Notes: generated by a model not told the origin, from the sequence alone. A stretch of DNA of 64,000 nucleotides from Desulfovibrio sp. (GCA_016218665.1 JACRDI010000042.1:62001-126000), one strand, 5' to 3'. Shown: positions 7,868 through 16,612, counted from the first letter of the stretch. A program made the numbers and translations.

Positions 7868-9304
7868 GTGTCGCACATCCTGGCCGTCTCCGACCTTACC
7901 CGCGCCTTGAAGGACGTGCTGGAGGCCGAGTTCCCCTTCGTCTGGGTGCGCGGCCAGGTGACGAATCTCGCGCGGCCGTCCTCCGGGCACCTCTATTTCA
8001 CCCTGTCCGATGCCGAGGCCCAGCTCTCGGTGGTCTGGTTCAAGGGCAGCCAGGGGCGCGGCGGCAGGTCCGCCCAGGGCGCCGCCCACGGCGCGGAAAA
8101 AATAGACCCCCTCACCGGCGAGGTGCTGGCTCCGGGCCTGGACGTGCCCGGCAGCCTGTGCGACGGGCAGGAGGTGCTGGCGGCCGGGCGCATCTCGGTC
8201 TACGCCCCGCGCGGCAACTACCAGCTCATCGCCGAGCTGGTGCAGCCCTCCGGGGTGAGCGACCTGGCCCTGGCCTTCGAGGCCCTCAAGGCCAAGCTGG
8301 CGGCCAAGGGCCTGTTCGAGGAGTCGCGCAAGCGGCCCATCCCGCAGAATCCCGCCCGCGTGGCGCTCATCACCTCGCCCCAGGGCGCGGCCGTGCGCGA
8401 CTTCCTGCGCCTGGCCGAGGCGCGGGGCACGGGCGCGCAGATCCGCATCTACCCTTCGCTCGTGCAGGGCGACGCCGCGCCGGGGCAGATCGCCCGGCAG
8501 CTGGACGCGGCGAACAGGGACGACTGGGCCGAGGTCATCGCCCTCATCCGGGGCGGCGGCAGCCTGGAGGACCTCTGGGCCTTCAACACCGAGGAAGTGG
8601 CCGAGGCCATGGCCCGTTCCGCCCTTCCGGTGGTCACGGGCGTGGGCCACGAGCCCGACGTCACCATCGCCGACTACGTGGCCGACAGGCGCTTTTCCAC
8701 CCCCTCGGCCGTGGCCACTGGCCTGTGGTCCCTGCGCGCGGACCTCATGCAGGCCGTGGACGCCCTGGAGGAGCGCCTTGCGCGGGCCTTCGGGGCCGTG
8801 ATGGAGGAGCGCGAGCGGCGGCTTTCGGAACTTTCGCGCGCCCTGGCCTGGCTTTCCCCGGCCAGGCGGCTGGAACGGCTGGACGAGGGCTGGCGCGAGG
8901 CCTCGCGGCGGCTCATGGGCGCGGGCGAGCGCTATTTCGAGGGCCGCAGGCAGGAGGCTTCGAGCGCCCTGCGCGGCCTGCTGCGCGCCTACGGGCCGGA
9001 GGCCGTGGAAACGCGGGCGGAGCAGGCCCGGGCCCTGGCCGGACGCCTGCGCCCGGCCGTGGACCTGCGGCTGGCCGCGGCGGCGAACCAGGCGGACGTG
9101 CTGGCCGCGCGCCTGGCCGGGCTGGACCCCGAGGCCCCGCTTTCGCGCGGGTACAGCCTGGTGCACGTGCTGGACGAGAAGGGCGCGCCCGCGCGGCTGC
9201 TGCGCTCGGCGGATCAGGTCGCCCCGGGCGACAGGCTGCGCGTGCGCACGGGCGCAGGCGATGTCGGGGCCAGCGTGACCGGAACGGACGGAAGGAGGAG
9301 CTGA
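7868..9304 (+). CDS. xseA: Exodeoxyribonuclease VII large subunit
   Basis: Large subunit of the single-strand-specific exonuclease VII, partner of XseB encoded two genes downstream. Residues 1-100 form the OB-fold (ILAVSDLTRALKDVLEAEFPFVWVRGQVTNL), followed by the catalytic core with the conserved PARVALITSPQGAAVRDFLR, IRGGGSLEDLWAFN and PVVTGVGHEPDVTIADYVADRR segments, a coiled-coil arm and a C-terminal SRGYSLVH strand motif. Start is GTG with GGAGGAG upstream. An insert of about 30 residues (around 60-95, RGGRSAQGAAHGAEK and following) interrupts the OB-fold. The stop overlaps the next start by one base (TGATG). Confidence 0.97.
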   Translation: MSHILAVSDLTRALKDVLEAEFPFVWVRGQVTNLARPSSGHLYFTLSDAEAQLSVVWFKGSQGRGGRSAQGAAHGAEKIDPLTGEVLAPGLDVPGSLCDGQEVLAAGRISVYAPRGNYQLIAELVQPSGVSDLALAFEALKAKLAAKGLFEESRKRPIPQNPARVALITSPQGAAVRDFLRLAEARGTGAQIRIYPSLVQGDAAPGQIARQLDAANRDDWAEVIALIRGGGSLEDLWAFNTEEVAEAMARSALPVVTGVGHEPDVTIADYVADRRFSTPSAVATGLWSLRADLMQAVDALEERLARAFGAVMEERERRLSELSRALAWLSPARRLERLDEGWREASRRLMGAGERYFEGRRQEASSALRGLLRAYGPEAVETRAEQARALAGRLRPAVDLRLAAAANQADVLAARLAGLDPEAPLSRGYSLVHVLDEKGAPARLLRSADQVAPGDRLRVRTGAGDVGASVTGTDGRRS

Positions 9305-10314
9305 TGCTGCCGGAAAAACCGCTCCCTGCGAATTCGCCGCGCGTCTTTCTGCTGCTGGCCCTGGGCCTGCTGCTCGTGCTGGCCCTTGGGGCCAACGCCA
9401 GCGCCGAGGGCCCGGCGAAGTCCGAGGCTTCCAGGCAGTCTCAGCAGTCCAGGCGGGCCCAGCAGGCCCAACGGGCCCAACGGGATGAGCTGCTGTGCCC
9501 GGCCAGGGCCGTCATCGGCGAGCCGTTCCTGGTGCGCGTGCGCTTTGCCCAGCCCGTCAAGCGGGCCGAGCTGACCTTCATGGGGCGCAGCACGCCGCTG
9601 GCCCTGCGCAAAAGCGGCTCCGGCGCCGGCTCCGGCATGGAGGCCGTGGCCGTGCTGGGGGCCGATGTTCTGGACGGCCGCCCCGGCGCGCAGGAGGTGG
9701 CCGTGCGGGCCATCCCGGCAGACGAAGCGAGGGGGGGCAGGGCCAGGGTGCTCAAGGCCAGGGTGGAGCTGGTGCGCATCAAGCGCCCGGTGGAGCGCCT
9801 GACCCTGGACCCGGCCATGGTGACGCCGCCGGACGAGGAGCTGCCGCGCATCGCCCGCGAGCGCGCCCTGACCCGGCAGGCCCTGGCCCACGCCAGCGCC
9901 GAGCGCCTGTGGAGCCTGCCCTTCGCGCATCCCGTGCCGGGCGGGCTGTCCAGCGTGTACGGCATCGGCCGGGTGCTGAACGGCGAGCCCAAGGCCCCGC
10001 ACCGGGGCCTGGACCTGGAGGCCGACACCGGGCAGCCCGTCACCGCCGCCGCCGAGGGCACGGTGATCCTCACCGGGGGCTTCTACTACGCGGGCAACTG
10101 CGTGTACCTGGACCACGGCCAGGGGCTGGTGAGCATGTATTTCCACCTCTCGGAGGTGCGTGTGGAGCAGGGGCAGCGCGTGGCGCGCGGGCAGCTCATC
10201 GGCCTTGCCGGCGACACCGGCCGCAGCACGCGCGCGCACCTGCACTTCGGCGTTTCGGCCCTGGGGCGGTTGGTGGACCCCGCGCCCCTCTTTCTGTATG
10301 ATGCCCTCCCATGA
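9304..10314 (+). CDS. M23 family metallopeptidase
   Basis: Exported zinc endopeptidase that probably trims peptidoglycan. The 336-residue protein has an N-terminal membrane segment or signal (RVFLLLALGLLLVLALGANASA), a Gln/Ser/Arg-rich linker, a beta-rich domain, and a C-terminal LytM domain with the zinc ligands in HRGLDLEADTG and in HLHFGVSALGRLVDP; the middle His sits in VSMYFHLSEV. It overlaps xseA by one base and sits between xseA and xseB, so it is part of the same operon although functionally unrelated. Confidence 0.93.
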   Translation: MLPEKPLPANSPRVFLLLALGLLLVLALGANASAEGPAKSEASRQSQQSRRAQQAQRAQRDELLCPARAVIGEPFLVRVRFAQPVKRAELTFMGRSTPLALRKSGSGAGSGMEAVAVLGADVLDGRPGAQEVAVRAIPADEARGGRARVLKARVELVRIKRPVERLTLDPAMVTPPDEELPRIARERALTRQALAHASAERLWSLPFAHPVPGGLSSVYGIGRVLNGEPKAPHRGLDLEADTGQPVTAAAEGTVILTGGFYYAGNCVYLDHGQGLVSMYFHLSEVRVEQGQRVARGQLIGLAGDTGRSTRAHLHFGVSALGRLVDPAPLFLYDALP

Positions 10315-10369
10315 GGGGAGGACACCCGCGGGGAGCTGGCGCCCTTGATAGGGCGAACATGGAGTGAGC

Positions 10370-10618
10370 ATGGCCAAGGACAAGATGAGTTTCGAGCAGC
10401 GCCTGGAGCGCTTGAGGACCGTGGTGGACTCCCTGGAGCGGGGCGATCTTCCCCTGGAGAAGGCCCTGGCCCTGTACAAGGAGGGGCTCGGCCTCTCCGG
10501 CGAGCTGGGCCGCCAGCTGGAAACGGCGAAAAACGAGGTGCGTCTGGTGCAGGAAGGACTGCTGAAGGAATTTGCCGCCCTTGAGGGCGGCGCTGCCGAC
10601 GAGGAGCCCGGACAATGA
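10370..10618 (+). CDS. xseB: Exodeoxyribonuclease VII small subunit
   Basis: Small helical subunit (82 residues) of exonuclease VII. Sequence MSFEQRLERLRTVVDSLERG and LPLEKALALYKEGLGLSGEL match the family hairpin of helices. The ATG at 10370 is chosen over an in-frame GTG six bases upstream because GGAG lies about five bases before it. The stop overlaps the ispA start by four bases (ATGA). Confidence 0.95.
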   Translation: MAKDKMSFEQRLERLRTVVDSLERGDLPLEKALALYKEGLGLSGELGRQLETAKNEVRLVQEGLLKEFAALEGGAADEEPGQ

Positions 10619-11520
10619 GCGCGGGCATGGACGTGAAGGCCGAGCTGAAGAAGCGCGCGGCCGAGGTGGAGGCCTACCTCGCCGACTGCCTGCGCGCCCG
10701 CGACATCCCCGAGCGGCTGCTGGCCAGCATGGAGTACAGCCTGCACGCGGGCGGCAAACGCCTGCGCCCGGCCCTGGTGCTCACCTTCGCCCGCATGTAC
10801 GGGGCGCAAGGGTCGCGCATCATGCCCTTCGCGGCGGCCCTTGAGCTCATCCACACCTATTCCCTCATCCACGACGACCTGCCCGCCATGGACGACGACG
10901 ACCTGCGCCGGGGCAAGCCCTCCAATCACAAGAAATTCGACGAGGCCACGGCCATCCTCGCGGGCGACGGCCTGCTCACCGAGGCCTTCTGCCTCATGTT
11001 CTCCTGCGCGGACGAGGGCAACGTGCCCGCGCCCAGGCTGGTGCGCGCGGCCCAGGCCGTGGCCACGGCCGCCGGGTCGGGCGGCATGGTGGGCGGCCAG
11101 GCGCTGGACATGGAATACACCGCGCGCAGCGACGTGAGCTTCGAGGAACTGCGCGCCATGCACGCCATGAAGACCGGCGCGCTCATCACGGCCGCCTGCG
11201 TGGCCGGAGCCCAGCTCGCCGGGGCGGAGCCGCCATACGTCCGCCGCGCGCGCGAGTACGGCATCAATGTGGGCGCGGCCTTCCAGATCGCCGACGACAT
11301 CCTGGACGTGGTGGGCGACACCAAGACCCTCGGAAAACCCGTCGGCAGCGACGAGCGCCAGGGCAAGACCACCTATCCTTCGCTTCTGGGCCTGGACAAG
11401 AGCCGTGAACTGGCGAACGCCCGCGCCGACGCGGCCATCGCCGCACTGGACGGCATCGAGAACGGCGAGGCCGCCTTCCTGCGCGCCCTGGCCCGCTACA
11501 TCGTGGAGCGCGTGAATTGA
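10615..11520 (+). CDS. ispA: Polyprenyl diphosphate synthase (farnesyl/geranylgeranyl type)
   Basis: Condenses isopentenyl diphosphate with allylic diphosphates to make farnesyl (or geranylgeranyl) diphosphate. The 301-residue protein shows the first Asp-rich motif DDLPAMDDDDLRRG, the second QIADDILDVVGD, the Arg/Lys contacts in GGKRLRPAL, and the MKTGALI segment. The residues before the first Asp motif (HTYSLIHDD) fit the short-chain FPP/GGPP group; product length is inference. It lies between xseB and dxs with short overlaps, the usual bacterial arrangement for isoprenoid supply. Confidence 0.95.
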   Translation: MSAGMDVKAELKKRAAEVEAYLADCLRARDIPERLLASMEYSLHAGGKRLRPALVLTFARMYGAQGSRIMPFAAALELIHTYSLIHDDLPAMDDDDLRRGKPSNHKKFDEATAILAGDGLLTEAFCLMFSCADEGNVPAPRLVRAAQAVATAAGSGGMVGGQALDMEYTARSDVSFEELRAMHAMKTGALITAACVAGAQLAGAEPPYVRRAREYGINVGAAFQIADDILDVVGDTKTLGKPVGSDERQGKTTYPSLLGLDKSRELANARADAAIAALDGIENGEAAFLRALARYIVERVN

Positions 11521-13454
11521 CCGCAAAACCAGCCCCCCAGCCCATGATTCCGGCCGAGAGCGGCAAGGAGCTGCTGGCCCGAGTCTCTCGCCCGGCGGAC
11601 GTGGCCGCCATGAACCCGGCCCAGCTGGCCGAGCTGGCCGGAGAGCTGCGCCGCGTCATCATCGAGCAGTGCTCCACCGGCGGCGGGCACCTTGCGCCGT
11701 CGCTGGGCGTGGTGGACCTCACCCTGGCGCTGTTCAAGGCCTACAACCTTGAGGAAGACCGCCTCATCTGGGACGTGGGGCACCAGGCCTACGCCCACAA
11801 GCTGCTCACCGGCCGGGCGGACCAGTTCCACACCCTGCGCAAGCTGGGCGGGGTGTCCGGCTTCCCCAAAATGAGCGAGAGCCCCTACGACCACTTCGGC
11901 GTGGGGCACGCCAGCACCAGCATCTCCGCCGCGCTGGGCATGGCCGTCGCGCGCGACCTGGAAGGCAGGAAGCACGAGGTGGTGGCCGTCATCGGCGACG
12001 GCTCCATGACCTCGGGCCTGGCCTACGAGGGCCTGAACCAGGCGGGCGGCATGGGCTCCAAGATGGTGGTGGTGCTGAACGACAACGAGATGTCCATCTC
12101 CAAGAACGTGGGCGCGCTGTCGAATTTCCTCTCGCGCAAGCTCTCGCGCCCCGCGCCCCAGCGCTTCAAGCGCGAGTTCGAGTCCTGGCTGTCGGGCATC
12201 CCCCGCATCGGCAAGGACCTGGCCATGTTCGCCCGCCGCAGCGAGGACTCGCTCAAGAGCTTCTTCACTCCGGGCATGCTGTTCGAGGCCTTCCGCTTCA
12301 CCTACGTGGGCCCGGTGGACGGCCACGACATCGCGGCCCTGGTGGACGTCTTCGAGCAGACCAAGGGCATGGACCGGCCGGTGCTGGTGCACGTGCTGAC
12401 CAAGAAAGGCAAGGGCTACGACCCTGCCGAAACCAATCCCACCTATTTCCACGGCGTGGGCAGCTTCGAGCCCGAGACCGGCCTTGCGCCGAAGAAGCTG
12501 GGCGGCGGGCCCAAGAGCTACACCGAGGTCTTCGGCGAGAGCCTGTGCCGCCTGGCCGACGCCGATCCGCGCATCGTGGCCATCACCGCGGCCATGCCCG
12601 AGGGCACGGGGACCGACTGCTTCCGCAAACGCCACCCGGAGCGCTTCGTGGACGTGGGCATCTGCGAGCCCCACGCCGTGACCTTCGCCGCGGGCCTGGC
12701 CACGCGCGGGCACATCCCGGCCGTGGCCATCTACTCCACCTTTTTGCAGCGCTCCTACGACCAGGTGGTGCACGACGTGTGCCTGCAGAACCTGGACGTG
12801 AAGTTTTTCCTGGACCGCGCGGGCCTTGTGGGCGAGGACGGCGCCACGCACCACGGCGTGTACGACATCGCCTACCTGCGGCACGTGCCGGGGCTCACCT
12901 TCATGGCGCCCAAGGACGAGGCCGAGCTGGCCCAGATGGTGGCCACGGCCTTCGCCACGCCGGGGCCGGTGGCCGTGCGCTATCCGCGCGGCGTGGGCCA
13001 CGGGGCCGAGGTGCAGGAGAAGCCCGACCTCCTGCCCATCGGCCAGGGCGAGCTGCTGCGCGAGGGCGAGGACGCGGTGATCCTGGCCATCGGCTCCCGC
13101 GTGTACCCGGCGCTGGAATGCGCCCAGGAGCTGGAGCGCGAGCACGGCCTGTCCGTGGCGGTGTTCAACGCCCGGTTCATCAAGCCCCTGCCCGAGGCCC
13201 AGCTGCTTGAGCTGGCCGGGCAGTACCACCGCATCCTGACGGCCGAGGAAGGCTGCCTGTCCGGCGGCTTCGGCTCCGCAGTGCTGGAGTTCTACGCCGA
13301 CAAGGGCGTGCTGCCGGGCCTCAAGCTCAAGCGCGTGGGCATCCCGGACCTGTTCATCGAGCATGGCGCGGCCAAGGAGCTGCGCGCCAAGGCCGGCGTG
13401 GACAAGGCGGGCATCAAGGCCGCCGTGCTGGCTTTGTGCGGCGTTATAGGTTAG
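11517..13454 (+). CDS. dxs: 1-deoxy-D-xylulose-5-phosphate synthase
   Basis: Thiamine-diphosphate enzyme joining pyruvate and glyceraldehyde 3-phosphate, the first step of the MEP isoprenoid pathway. Diagnostic segments: GGGHLAPSLGVVDLTLALF, WDVGHQAYAHKLLTGR, GDGSMTSGLAYEGLN (ThDP/Mg motif), LNDNEMSIS, and in the pyrimidine domain DGATHHGVYDIAYLR. The start taken is TTG at 11517, overlapping the ispA stop, with GGAG about eight bases upstream; an ATG at 11544 lacks a ribosome-binding site. 645 residues is normal. Last gene of the xseA-dxs operon; the sequence becomes AT-rich immediately afterwards. Confidence 0.96.
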   Translation: MTAKPAPQPMIPAESGKELLARVSRPADVAAMNPAQLAELAGELRRVIIEQCSTGGGHLAPSLGVVDLTLALFKAYNLEEDRLIWDVGHQAYAHKLLTGRADQFHTLRKLGGVSGFPKMSESPYDHFGVGHASTSISAALGMAVARDLEGRKHEVVAVIGDGSMTSGLAYEGLNQAGGMGSKMVVVLNDNEMSISKNVGALSNFLSRKLSRPAPQRFKREFESWLSGIPRIGKDLAMFARRSEDSLKSFFTPGMLFEAFRFTYVGPVDGHDIAALVDVFEQTKGMDRPVLVHVLTKKGKGYDPAETNPTYFHGVGSFEPETGLAPKKLGGGPKSYTEVFGESLCRLADADPRIVAITAAMPEGTGTDCFRKRHPERFVDVGICEPHAVTFAAGLATRGHIPAVAIYSTFLQRSYDQVVHDVCLQNLDVKFFLDRAGLVGEDGATHHGVYDIAYLRHVPGLTFMAPKDEAELAQMVATAFATPGPVAVRYPRGVGHGAEVQEKPDLLPIGQGELLREGEDAVILAIGSRVYPALECAQELEREHGLSVAVFNARFIKPLPEAQLLELAGQYHRILTAEEGCLSGGFGSAVLEFYADKGVLPGLKLKRVGIPDLFIEHGAAKELRAKAGVDKAGIKAAVLALCGVIG

Positions 13455-13507
13455 GTGATCCTGCAGGCTGCCGACCCAAAGAGGTTTGTTGCTATCTGGA
13501 GGGCACG

Positions 13508-15085
13508 ATGACTTTACCCATGCCGGAATCGATGAATTTGCTGGGACAACGGTCAGGATATAAAAGTCAGGAAGATAGGAAGACGGCCGAACTTGTTTTT
13601 GTTCTTGTTGAACCAATCGGAGGAGGGGCAAAGCAAGCAGCTCAGGCTTTGGCTGAAATTTTGGAGTCACCATCTTATCAATATGCGGTCAATCCTATCA
13701 AGATTAGTGAAATAATACAGGAGGAAGCAGAAAAACGTCCGCTGGATGAACCTGCGATGCATGGCGATCTGGCAGCAGTAGGTTTTGGATTATCTGAAGA
13801 GAGCAAAAGAATTAATAGACTCCAGCAGTGGGGGAACCAGCTGCGGAATATTAATGGCCCGGATTATCTTGCCAAGAAAACTATACAGAAAATATTTGAG
13901 TATCGACTTGAGAATGGTGGGTTTGTTGACCCACAGGCTGATAATCTTATTCCTCAGCCAATTCGAGTCGTGCACATTGTCCGATCGATTAAGAATAAAG
14001 CGGAGTATTCTCTTTTGAGGTCGGTTTATGGGCCGATGATGATTCTTGTTGCTGTCAGTGGTGACTATGAACAACAAGTGAAGAATTTTCATCAGCTAGC
14101 TGACGCAAGAGAAGAAAACTCAAGAATATTTAAAGAATATGAGGTTCTTGCAGCGATTGATCAAAAAGAAGGCCCTGATCATGGTCAACAGGTCCGTGAT
14201 GTCTTTTACCGGGCTAATCTTTTCATAAACTCTAATGTTAGTACTTTAAAAGACGATATCTGTAAGTTTCTAAGTTTGTTGTTTTCGTCTCGCATAATTA
14301 GCCCGACGCGAGAAGAGCGAATGATGTTCGAGGCGTTTTCAGCAAGCGTTAGGTCTACATGTTTGTCTAGACAAGTCGGTGCAGCGATAGAAGATGTGTA
14401 TGGAGACCTTGTTTCTGTCGGATGGAACGATGTTCCAGCATATGGTGGGGGTGTTGCTACAGACAATGTGCATGAGCATGTCTTGTGTAAGCATGCTCGA
14501 CAGTGTCGAAGTAACAAGGAAAAAAATCTAATGCTCTCTGCGGCGTATGTAAAATTTCAATCTTCTGGTTTGCTAAAGCAAAAAGTGTCAAAAGAGAAAT
14601 TTGAAGAATTATTGAAAGCTAGTATTACTAATGATTTAATAGAGTTTTCAAGAGCAATTCACGCTGAAATGGAGGCAATTCTGTCTGCTGCTCGAGGATG
14701 TAAGGCTGGGCTACGTGGTGGTACATTGTATGTTACAACGTACCCATGCGATAATTGTGTGAAACATATCCTCGCCGCCGGTATCAAGCGCGTTGTTTAC
14801 ATCGAGCCATACCCAAAGAGTCGTGCCAAGGCATTTTTTTCGGATTTTCTGGCTGATGACAATCAGCCGTCTGAAGCTGAAGGCCGGTTGCAAATGGCAC
14901 AGTTTATCGGTATAGCTCCAGAATCATATGTCACGTTGTTCCGCCAGTGCGGTGAAAGAAAAGACAAAAATGGTTTTTTGCTTAACCGTAGCGTTTCGCC
15001 AATGCCCCGAACTGCGGCCTTTCTCGATGGCTATACTCATTATGAAGGGCTAATAGCGATGGAGGCGACGAATGAAGAAAAATAA
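13508..15085 (+). CDS. AvcD-like anti-phage deoxycytidylate deaminase
   Basis: Two-domain nucleotide deaminase of 525 residues, matching the AvcD / defence dCTP-deaminase family, which stops phage by depleting deoxycytidine nucleotides (family knowledge). The N-terminal half resembles a P-loop kinase fold with a degenerate loop, ELVFVLVEPIGGGAKQ (about residues 28-43), lacking a GK[S/T]. The C-terminal half is a zinc cytidine/dCMP deaminase: HAE at 385-387 and PCDNC with Cys414 and Cys417 give the His-Cys-Cys site and catalytic Glu387. GGAGGG lies about five bases before the ATG. Codon use and base composition are strikingly AT-rich compared with both flanks, indicating transfer. A coupled small gene follows. 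Confidence 0.9.
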   Translation: MTLPMPESMNLLGQRSGYKSQEDRKTAELVFVLVEPIGGGAKQAAQALAEILESPSYQYAVNPIKISEIIQEEAEKRPLDEPAMHGDLAAVGFGLSEESKRINRLQQWGNQLRNINGPDYLAKKTIQKIFEYRLENGGFVDPQADNLIPQPIRVVHIVRSIKNKAEYSLLRSVYGPMMILVAVSGDYEQQVKNFHQLADAREENSRIFKEYEVLAAIDQKEGPDHGQQVRDVFYRANLFINSNVSTLKDDICKFLSLLFSSRIISPTREERMMFEAFSASVRSTCLSRQVGAAIEDVYGDLVSVGWNDVPAYGGGVATDNVHEHVLCKHARQCRSNKEKNLMLSAAYVKFQSSGLLKQKVSKEKFEELLKASITNDLIEFSRAIHAEMEAILSAARGCKAGLRGGTLYVTTYPCDNCVKHILAAGIKRVVYIEPYPKSRAKAFFSDFLADDNQPSEAEGRLQMAQFIGIAPESYVTLFRQCGERKDKNGFLLNRSVSPMPRTAAFLDGYTHYEGLIAMEATNEEK

Positions 15086-15254
15086 GCAGTGTCCTTTGCC
15101 AATGGATTCAGCTTATAAGGGGAGCCCGGATGCACAGAGAGATGGTTGTTCCGGGAAATTAGTCAGCTTAAAGAATTATGCAATCTCCCAGAAGGACAAG
15201 CAGACGCACGAGATTGCAAAGAGATATGTTGAGTATTATAAGATATTTGGTTAG
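15072..15254 (+). CDS. Unknown 60-residue protein coupled to the deaminase gene
   Basis: Small basic protein (starts MKKNKQCPLPMDSAYKGS, ends AKRYVEYYKIFG) with no membrane segment, no recognised motif and two Cys. The ATG lies inside the 3' end of the deaminase gene (14-base overlap) with GGAGG six bases upstream, and the composition matches the deaminase rather than the GC-rich neighbours. That context argues for a real, co-transferred gene, perhaps a regulator or antitoxin of the deaminase, but nothing in the sequence shows a function. Confidence 0.6.
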   Translation: MKKNKQCPLPMDSAYKGSPDAQRDGCSGKLVSLKNYAISQKDKQTHEIAKRYVEYYKIFG

Positions 15255-15271
15255 TACGCATCTCCGTTCCC

Positions 15272-16015
15272 CTAGAAATACCCCAGCGCCTTCAGCGCCT
15301 CCAACTGGCGCTCCTTGTCCTGGTCGCGCCCGGCGCGCTCGTCTTCGCCCTCGCCGCCCTTGCGCGTGCAGGGCATGCAGCCAAGGGAGCGGTAGCCCTC
15401 GTGGTACAGCTCGCAGTAGGGCAGGCATTCGCCCGTCACGTGCGCCCACACGTCCATCTCCGACCAGTCCAGGATGACGTTCACCTGCCAGTGCTCTGGG
15501 CAGTGCTCCGTGGCGGGCCTGAACTCGGCGTAGGGCCTTCCTGCGCGCGAGGGGTGTTCGTCGCGCCGCAGGCCGGTGATGAGCGCGAGCGTTCCCGTCT
15601 CGCGGATGGCGCGGCCCAGGGGCTCGATCTTGAGGTCGCGACAGCAGGAAAGCTTGTCTTGCGCCACGGGGTAGCCGGAGAGGTCCACGGCCGGCCGGGC
15701 CAGGGCGAGCTCCGCCCCCAGCTCCGCGCACACCTGATCGCGGAAGGCCGTCACCTGCGGGAACTTGAGGCCCGTGTCCACGCTGATGGCCCGGAGCCCG
15801 CGCCTGCCGCCCCGCGCCAGGGCCTCGTTCCACAGCCAGAGCGCGATGCCGGAGTCCTTGCCGCCGGTGTAGGCCACGGCCACGCGGGCGGGGTCCAGCC
15901 GGTGCAGCACGGCGTCCAGCAGCACGCGGCTGCGGGCGAGCTTGTCCGCCAGGGCGGCGTCGGGCGGCAGGGGCGGAAAGTGGACCAGGGCGTCCAGGGG
16001 GATGCGCAGGGGCAT
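15272..16015 (-). CDS. PAPS/APS reductase-family protein (CysH-like) with Fe-S cysteines
   Basis: Adenine-nucleotide alpha-hydrolase-fold protein of 247 residues. The PP-loop is AYTGGKDSG (49-56) and GLRRDEHPSR (148-157) matches the substrate loop of CysH enzymes. A Cys pair at 124-125 (KLSCCRDLKIEPLGRAI) and Cys213/Cys216 (SLGCMPCTR) reproduce the four-cysteine cluster signature of APS-type assimilatory reductases. However, the C-terminus ends in ALGYF and has no ECG(I/L)H motif, which carries the catalytic Cys of true reductases. It may therefore do other sulfur or nucleotide chemistry. GAGAGG precedes the ATG. It converges on the AT-rich deaminase island with only 17 bases between stops. 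Confidence 0.82.
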   Translation of the reverse strand: MPLRIPLDALVHFPPLPPDAALADKLARSRVLLDAVLHRLDPARVAVAYTGGKDSGIALWLWNEALARGGRRGLRAISVDTGLKFPQVTAFRDQVCAELGAELALARPAVDLSGYPVAQDKLSCCRDLKIEPLGRAIRETGTLALITGLRRDEHPSRAGRPYAEFRPATEHCPEHWQVNVILDWSEMDVWAHVTGECLPYCELYHEGYRSLGCMPCTRKGGEGEDERAGRDQDKERQLEALKALGYF

Positions 16016-16100
16016 GGGGTTCCTCTCCGGCGTTGCGTGTGTCTTGCGGCGGCTGCGCCGGGGCGCTATGCTTGCGCATTCCGGCTTGGCAGGAGTCATG

Positions 16101-16595
16101 ATGTTGAACAAAATCGCGGAGCTTGTCCATACCCAAGGACACTGTGTGCTGGCCACGTGCGGCGGGCAGCCGCCGGTCCCCCACGCCTCGCTCATGGCGT
16201 ACGCGGCCGCGCCGGACTGCGCCGAGTTCTGGCTGGCCACCCCGCGCGCCACCCGCAAGTGGCGCAACCTGGACGCCAACCCCTCGGCCAGCCTGCTCAT
16301 TGACGACAGGACAGCCGGCGCGGGCCGGGCAGACCTGGGCGGCCAGCGCGACGCCTCGCCCGGGTGCGCCCTCACCGTGTCCGTCCGCCTGCTGGCCTTC
16401 GACAGCGCGGCGGATGCCGCGGCGGCCAGGGCGGCCCTGCTGGCCCGGCACCCTGGCCTGGCCTCCTTTGTGGATGCGGAGGATGTGGTCCTGCTGCGCC
16501 TCAAAGTCCTCGACTTTCAACTTCTGACCGGACTTTCCGAGGTATTTTTCATCCAGGCGGAGAAAATGCTTGACGCTCGGCCGAGGAAGGCTTAA
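16101..16595 (+). CDS. Pyridoxamine 5'-phosphate oxidase-like flavin-binding protein
   Basis: Split-barrel FMN-binding protein of about 164 residues. The N-terminus has the typical IAELVHTQGHCVLATCGGQPPVPHASLMAYA layout and the FWLATPRATRKWRNLDANPSASLLIDDR segment where members bind FMN phosphate. True PdxH is longer and has a distinct C-terminus, so a general flavin reductase or heme-related role is more likely. The ATG at 16101 has AGGAG five bases upstream; another ATG three bases earlier is too close to it. tRNA-Arg follows directly. Confidence 0.8.
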   Translation: MLNKIAELVHTQGHCVLATCGGQPPVPHASLMAYAAAPDCAEFWLATPRATRKWRNLDANPSASLLIDDRTAGAGRADLGGQRDASPGCALTVSVRLLAFDSAADAAAARAALLARHPGLASFVDAEDVVLLRLKVLDFQLLTGLSEVFFIQAEKMLDARPRKA

Positions 16596-16597
16596 TC
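16570..16597 (+). promoter_or_regulatory. Candidate promoter of tRNA-Arg
   Basis: TTGACG (16570-16575), 16-base spacer, TTAATC (16592-16597), placed so that transcription would start a few bases before the tRNA. It lies inside the 3' end of the upstream gene. A 9-bp inverted repeat (CGAGGAAGG / CCTTCCTCG, 16582-16609) overlaps it. Confidence 0.4.
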
Positions 16598-16612
16598 CTG
16601 CCTTCCTCGCGT

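Noticed and set aside
13455-13507. AvcI-like RNA antitoxin upstream of the deaminase
   Set aside because: Only 53 bases are free between dxs and the deaminase and no matching structure is visible.
11496-13673. Minus-strand open frame (725 codons) opposite dxs
   Set aside because: Shadow frame; dxs motifs are on the plus strand.
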